Positions 33,229 through 36,421 of a stretch of DNA of 36,421 bases are shown one piece after another. Source of the DNA: an uncultured Actinomycetes bacterium (GTDB taxonomy: Bacteria > Actinomycetota > Acidimicrobiia > Acidimicrobiales > RAAP-2). Positions within the stretch are counted from its first letter, which is position 1; each line of letters begins with the position of its first letter. The notes below the pieces were generated by a model that saw nothing but the letters and a program-made list of their open reading frames with translations, had not been told where the DNA came from and did not search any database. Location of the stretch: the NCBI GenBank assembly GCA_903825035.1, contig CAIJYV010000018.1, positions 1-36,421 of the forward strand, in the 5' to 3' direction. The position numbers and the translations under genes were made by a program.

Positions 33229-33870
33229 GTGAGCAAGACCATCTTGGTAATTGACAACTTTGACTCATTCGTTTACAACCTGGTTCACTACGTCGGCGAG
33301 CTGGGGGCCGAAGTGGTCGTGGTGCGCTCGAACGAGGTTGATCTCCAATCAATTTCGAGAGACCGGTATGCCGGTGTCCTCATCTCACCGGGGCCGGGGC
33401 ACCCTCGTGAAGTAGAAATTCTGGAACAGGTAATCATGCGATGTGAATCCCTAGAGATTCCTCTGTTTGGTGTCTGTCTTGGCCACCAGGCCATGGGGCT
33501 GGCTTTTGGCTCCGAGGTTATCTTGGCTCCGGCTCTCGTGCACGGGCGAGCCACGGAAATTGAACACGACGGCAAAGGGATTTTCGCCGGATTACCCAGC
33601 CCGCTGCGTGTTGGGCGCTATCACTCTCTTGTTGTAGAAAATGTTCCAGATGGATATGAGGTTTCAGCAACCGGAGACGGACTAATTATGGCGCTGCGAC
33701 ACAAATCACTGCCCTTCGAATGCGTGCAGTTCCACCCGGAGTCGATCTTGACCCAGGGTGGACACCGCATGATTGCCAATTGGCTCTCGGGGCTCGGCAT
33801 TAGTGACGCGCTCACCCGAAGTGAGTCGGCCGCTGCAACATTGCCGACCTTAGAAAAAGTCGCCCAGTAA
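33229..33870 (+). CDS. trpG: Anthranilate synthase component II (glutamine amidotransferase)
   Basis: TrpG supplies ammonia from glutamine to TrpE, and often also to PabB. GTG 33229 gives 213 residues starting MSKTILVIDNFDSFVYNL. The class I amidotransferase site has PGPGHP, GVCLGHQAMG (nucleophile C83), RYHSLVV and QFHPES. A C-terminal tail of about 20 residues rich in Ser/Ala extends beyond the usual end. An in-frame TTG at 33223 is possible, but GTG fits the TAGGCT element better. In mycobacteria trpG/pabA also lies near pknB. Confidence 0.95.
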   Translation: MSKTILVIDNFDSFVYNLVHYVGELGAEVVVVRSNEVDLQSISRDRYAGVLISPGPGHPREVEILEQVIMRCESLEIPLFGVCLGHQAMGLAFGSEVILAPALVHGRATEIEHDGKGIFAGLPSPLRVGRYHSLVVENVPDGYEVSATGDGLIMALRHKSLPFECVQFHPESILTQGGHRMIANWLSGLGISDALTRSESAAATLPTLEKVAQ

Positions 33871-33877
33871 CTGCGCC

Positions 33878-34834
33878 TTAGATGTGGTTGGCGGGAATCT
33901 GTCCGAGCCGCCCAGCTTGATAGTCATCGAAGGCTTGTTGTAACTCGGCTCGGGTGTTCATTACGAATGGGCCGTAGGCAGCCACGGGTTCTCCGATTCG
34001 CTCACCACCCATGATGTAAACCTCCATGGCGCCGGTACTCGAGTGTTGCTCTGCGTCAGCGCTCAACACGAGGTAATCGCCGTCAACGTGGACCGCCATC
34101 TGGCCTGAGCTAATTGGCGCACGCTCAGTACCCACCGTGCCCTGACCGTCCAGGACGTACGTCAATGCGTTGTACTGGGGGTTCCAGGGAAGCGCCACCG
34201 ATCCACCGGGGAAGAGGGTGAGGTGAACGATTGAAATTGGGGTGTGGGTTACCCCGGGTCCGGCGAACTCGCCGAGATTGCCCGCGATTACGCGAATCAC
34301 CGAATCACCGTTGTCGTTGGTAACAAGTGAAATTGCGCTCGCCCCAATGTCTTGGTAGCGAGGGGTTGCCATCTTCAACTTCGACGGAAGGTTGACCCAC
34401 AGCTGCACACCGTGAAAGAGTCCACCACTGTCAATCAATGAGTCTGGTGGTCGCTCGATGTGCAAGATACCCGCTCCGGCAGTCATCCACTGAGTCGCAC
34501 CATTTTCAATGACGCCACCACCACCAATCGAGTCTTGGTGCAAGAAGGTGCCTTCCATCATGTAGGTCACTGTTTCGAACCCACGGTGTGGGTGCCACGG
34601 GGTTCCTTTGGGCTCACCGGGACCATAGTCAATCTCACCCATTTGATCCATGTGGATGAAGGGGTCGAGGTCGGTGATATCGATTCCCGCGAAGGCTCGT
34701 CGGACTGGAAAGCCTTCGCCCTCGAGACCGCGTGGTGCGGTAGTGATTTGCTTAACTCGTCGGGCTCGAGCGCCCTCAGCAGGGGAGGGAACCTTTGGCA
34801 GTTCGAGTGGATTATCTACGGTGATTGCAGGCAT
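33878..34834 (-). CDS. Pirin family protein
   Basis: Pirins are double cupin proteins; bacterial members include quercetinases and regulators of metabolism. The 318-residue protein has the first-cupin metal site HPHRGFETVTYMMEG and HIERP, where H81, H83, H125 and E127 match the iron ligands of human pirin. The segment ATQWMTAGAGILHIE is characteristic. The second cupin (about 195-290) lacks these ligands, as in the family. Function cannot be fixed from sequence. The gene is probably leaderless and converges on trpG. Confidence 0.93.
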   Translation of the reverse strand: MPAITVDNPLELPKVPSPAEGARARRVKQITTAPRGLEGEGFPVRRAFAGIDITDLDPFIHMDQMGEIDYGPGEPKGTPWHPHRGFETVTYMMEGTFLHQDSIGGGGVIENGATQWMTAGAGILHIERPPDSLIDSGGLFHGVQLWVNLPSKLKMATPRYQDIGASAISLVTNDNGDSVIRVIAGNLGEFAGPGVTHTPISIVHLTLFPGGSVALPWNPQYNALTYVLDGQGTVGTERAPISSGQMAVHVDGDYLVLSADAEQHSSTGAMEVYIMGGERIGEPVAAYGPFVMNTRAELQQAFDDYQAGRLGQIPANHI

Positions 34835-34840
34835 GAATCA

Positions 34841-34846
34841 ACAGTA
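34841..34846 (-). promoter_or_regulatory. -10 element giving a leaderless pirin mRNA
   Basis: TACTGT on the minus strand is followed by six bases (TGATTC) and then the pirin ATG. No Shine-Dalgarno sequence is present. Confidence 0.5.
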
Positions 34847-34899
34847 CCGAGGACTAAATAGTCGCGTGCACAATTTGCAAATCATTCGCAATTATTTTG

Positions 34900-36243
34900 C
34901 TACTGACCCACGTAGTACTTGGCCACCGACTCGAGCGCCTTGTCCAGCATGGCAACCCCACGCTCGGCCTCTTCTCGAGTAATGGTGCAAGGGGGCACCA
35001 TGTGCAAACGGTGATAATTCATCATCGGCAGCAACCCTTGGGCTTTGCAGGCGGCCATGAGTTCACCCATGGCCGCTGAGGTCCCGGCGTAGGGTGCGAG
35101 TGGTTCCTTCGTGCGGCGGTCTACAACGAGGTCGAGGGCCCAGAAGACACCCACACCACGGACTTCGCCAATTACCTTGTGCTTTTCGACGAGTGCTCGC
35201 AAGCCCGGTCCGAGAACCTCTTCGCCAATGAGCCTGGCGTTTTCGATAACACCTTCGTCTTCCATGGCCCGCATGGCCGCTACCGCTGAAGCAACAGCCA
35301 GTGGGTGACCCGAATAGGTCAACCCGCCGGGGTAAACGCGATCGTTGAAGAAGGTCGAAATGGCCTCGTTAATAATCACTCCACCAAGGGGAACATACCC
35401 TGAATTCACACCCTTGGCGAAGGTAACGAGGTCTGGGGTTACGTCAAACAATTCATGAGCAAACCATGCACCAGCTCGACCGAAACCAGCCATGACTTCG
35501 TCCGCGATGTAAATAATTCCATACTTGTTACAGATCTCACGAACTCCCTGCAGATATCCCTTTGGCGGCACCATGATTCCAGCGGTGCCGGGGATTGTCT
35601 CCAAGATAATGGCGGCGATGGTGTTGGGACCTTCGAATTGAATTGTTGACTCAAGATAGGCAAGCGCTCGCTCACACTCCTGCTCTTCGGTCTCTGAGAA
35701 GAAAGCAGATCGATAGAGGAAGGGACCAAAGAAGTGAACGACACCAGCGGTACCGGTGTCGTTAGCCCAACGGCGGTGGTCGCCCGTCAAATTTATGGAC
35801 GTGGTCGTAGCCCCGTGATAACTGCGGTAGGTCGACATGACCTTGTTTCGGCCAGTGAACAGGCGCGCCATGCGAATGGCGTGTTCGTTTGCCTCGGTTC
35901 CACCATTCGTGAAGAAGACTTTGTGCGCACCCTCGAAGGCATGATCGAGAATCATCTCGGCGGCAACGTATCGGGCTTCGTAACCATGTTGCGGAGCAAC
36001 GGTCGCCAATTTGCCGGCTTGTTCTTGAATAGCCTGTACTACCTTGGGGTGCTGGTGGCCAATATTCACGTTAACCAACTGGGAGCTGAAATCTAAATAC
36101 GTTGTGCCATCTTCGAGGGTCAGCGAAGTTCCGGCCGCAGACTGCACCATCATGGGGTTAATGGATCCTTGCGCGGACCATGAGTGAAATACCGCGGCCT
36201 TCTCGCGTTCGAGACTGGTCATTTCAGAGCGATTGGGTTTCAT
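34900..36243 (-). CDS. Class III aminotransferase, taurine/omega-amino-acid type
   Basis: This 447-residue PLP enzyme is a class III (omega) aminotransferase. It shows YLDFSSQLVNVNIGHQHPKV, close to taurine-pyruvate or taurine-2-oxoglutarate aminotransferases, then FTNGGTEANEHAIRMAR, YRSYHGAT, IYIADEVMAGFGR (D248) and TFAKGVNSGY with the PLP lysine K277. The donor could be taurine, beta-alanine or another omega-amino acid; no sulfoacetaldehyde or other pathway gene is beside it. AAAGGA lies about 7 nt before the ATG, and a TATTCT hexamer at 36263-36268 predicts a leader of about 13 nt. Confidence 0.92.
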   Translation of the reverse strand: MKPNRSEMTSLEREKAAVFHSWSAQGSINPMMVQSAAGTSLTLEDGTTYLDFSSQLVNVNIGHQHPKVVQAIQEQAGKLATVAPQHGYEARYVAAEMILDHAFEGAHKVFFTNGGTEANEHAIRMARLFTGRNKVMSTYRSYHGATTTSINLTGDHRRWANDTGTAGVVHFFGPFLYRSAFFSETEEQECERALAYLESTIQFEGPNTIAAIILETIPGTAGIMVPPKGYLQGVREICNKYGIIYIADEVMAGFGRAGAWFAHELFDVTPDLVTFAKGVNSGYVPLGGVIINEAISTFFNDRVYPGGLTYSGHPLAVASAVAAMRAMEDEGVIENARLIGEEVLGPGLRALVEKHKVIGEVRGVGVFWALDLVVDRRTKEPLAPYAGTSAAMGELMAACKAQGLLPMMNYHRLHMVPPCTITREEAERGVAMLDKALESVAKYYVGQ

Positions 36244-36303
36244 GGCAACGTCCTTTACGTCAAGAATACCGAGAACATCCCCTACAACCGGCGTCGAAAT
36301 CTG

Positions 36304-36327
36304 GGGACGTCCCCTTGGGTCCGTCCC
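36304..36327. other. Hairpin between tRNA-Ile and the aminotransferase gene
   Basis: GGGACG (36304-36309) and CGTCCC (36322-36327) form a 6-bp stem around a 12-nt loop that itself contains CCCTTGGG. It lies just after the tRNA-Ile 3' end on the minus strand and may be a processing or termination signal, though no U-run follows. Confidence 0.3.
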
Positions 36328-36333
36328 ACGAAT

Positions 36334-36410
36334 TGGTGGGGCTAGTAAGAATCGAACTTACGACCTCGTCATTATCAGTGACGCGCTCTAACCGACTGAG
36401 CTATAGCCCC
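36334..36410 (-). tRNA. tRNA-Ile (anticodon GAT)
   Basis: The minus strand gives a 77-nt tRNA: acceptor GGGGCTA/TAGCCCC, D-stem GCTC/GAGC, anticodon stem CGTCA/TGACG around CTGATAA (anticodon GAT), variable AGGTC, T-arm GTAAG TTCGATT CTTAC, discriminator A and an encoded CCA. All stems pair perfectly. Confidence 0.96.
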
Positions 36411-36421
36411 TACAGGGGTAC

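Overview
The window is chromosomal DNA spanning a bacterial replication origin. The gene order rsmG-jag-yidC-yidD-rnpA-rpmH / dnaA-dnaN-recF-DUF721-gyrB-gyrA, and the fhaA-fhaB-pstP-pbpA-pknB-crgA cell-wall and signalling cluster, point to an actinobacterium. A free-standing trpF next to trpC, trpB and trpA is unlike most Actinomycetes, which use the dual-function PriA. Together with a moderate GC content (judged by eye) and a heliorhodopsin, this suggests a planktonic lineage near Acidimicrobiia. The class assignment is inference; the phylum is well supported.

Layout. 1-2927 (minus): rsmG (cut by the window edge), jag, yidC, yidD, rnpA and rpmH, packed with 1-10 nt gaps or overlaps. 2928-3137: rpmH promoter, a start-site inverted repeat, a UUCG-type hairpin and a perfect DnaA box. 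3138-11950 (plus): dnaA, a 250-nt DnaA-box region that is the likely oriC, dnaN, recF, a DUF721 gene, gyrB and gyrA. The GyrA has a long Lys/Ala-rich N-terminal tail. 11947-17264: a FrnE/DsbA-like thiol protein, an ABC-F ATPase, an acetamidase/formamidase, a heliorhodopsin and a threonine aldolase. 17322-20181: a patch of secreted or unrecognised proteins around tRNA-Leu(CAG). It holds a repeat-rich exported protein, a G1-type glutamic peptidase interrupted by an in-frame TAA, and a small secreted cysteine protein. 20325-26308 (plus): fhaA, fhaB, pstP, pbpA, pknB and crgA, without the rodA and pknA usually found there. 26316-33870: all seven tryptophan genes, broken into units of alternating direction with an alpha/beta hydrolase between them. 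33878-36410 (minus): a pirin, a class III aminotransferase and tRNA-Ile(GAT).

How it works together. The origin-proximal block makes initiator, clamp, gyrase, RNase P protein, L34 and the YidC insertion machinery, diverging from the origin. The FHA/PP2C/PASTA-kinase block couples Ser/Thr phosphorylation to peptidoglycan synthesis and division. The trp genes make tryptophan from chorismate. Several transcription-unit starts lack a Shine-Dalgarno sequence and carry a TANNNT hexamer 6-7 nt before the start codon, as expected for leaderless mRNAs.

I did not find a large, obviously new multi-gene system, CRISPR array or insertion sequence. The most unusual signals are a perfect 32-bp palindrome at the start of rsmG, the nonsense-interrupted G1 peptidase, the histone-H1-like GyrA tail, the heliorhodopsin, and the leaderless promoter pattern. 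No gene-free stretch exceeds about 250 nt.
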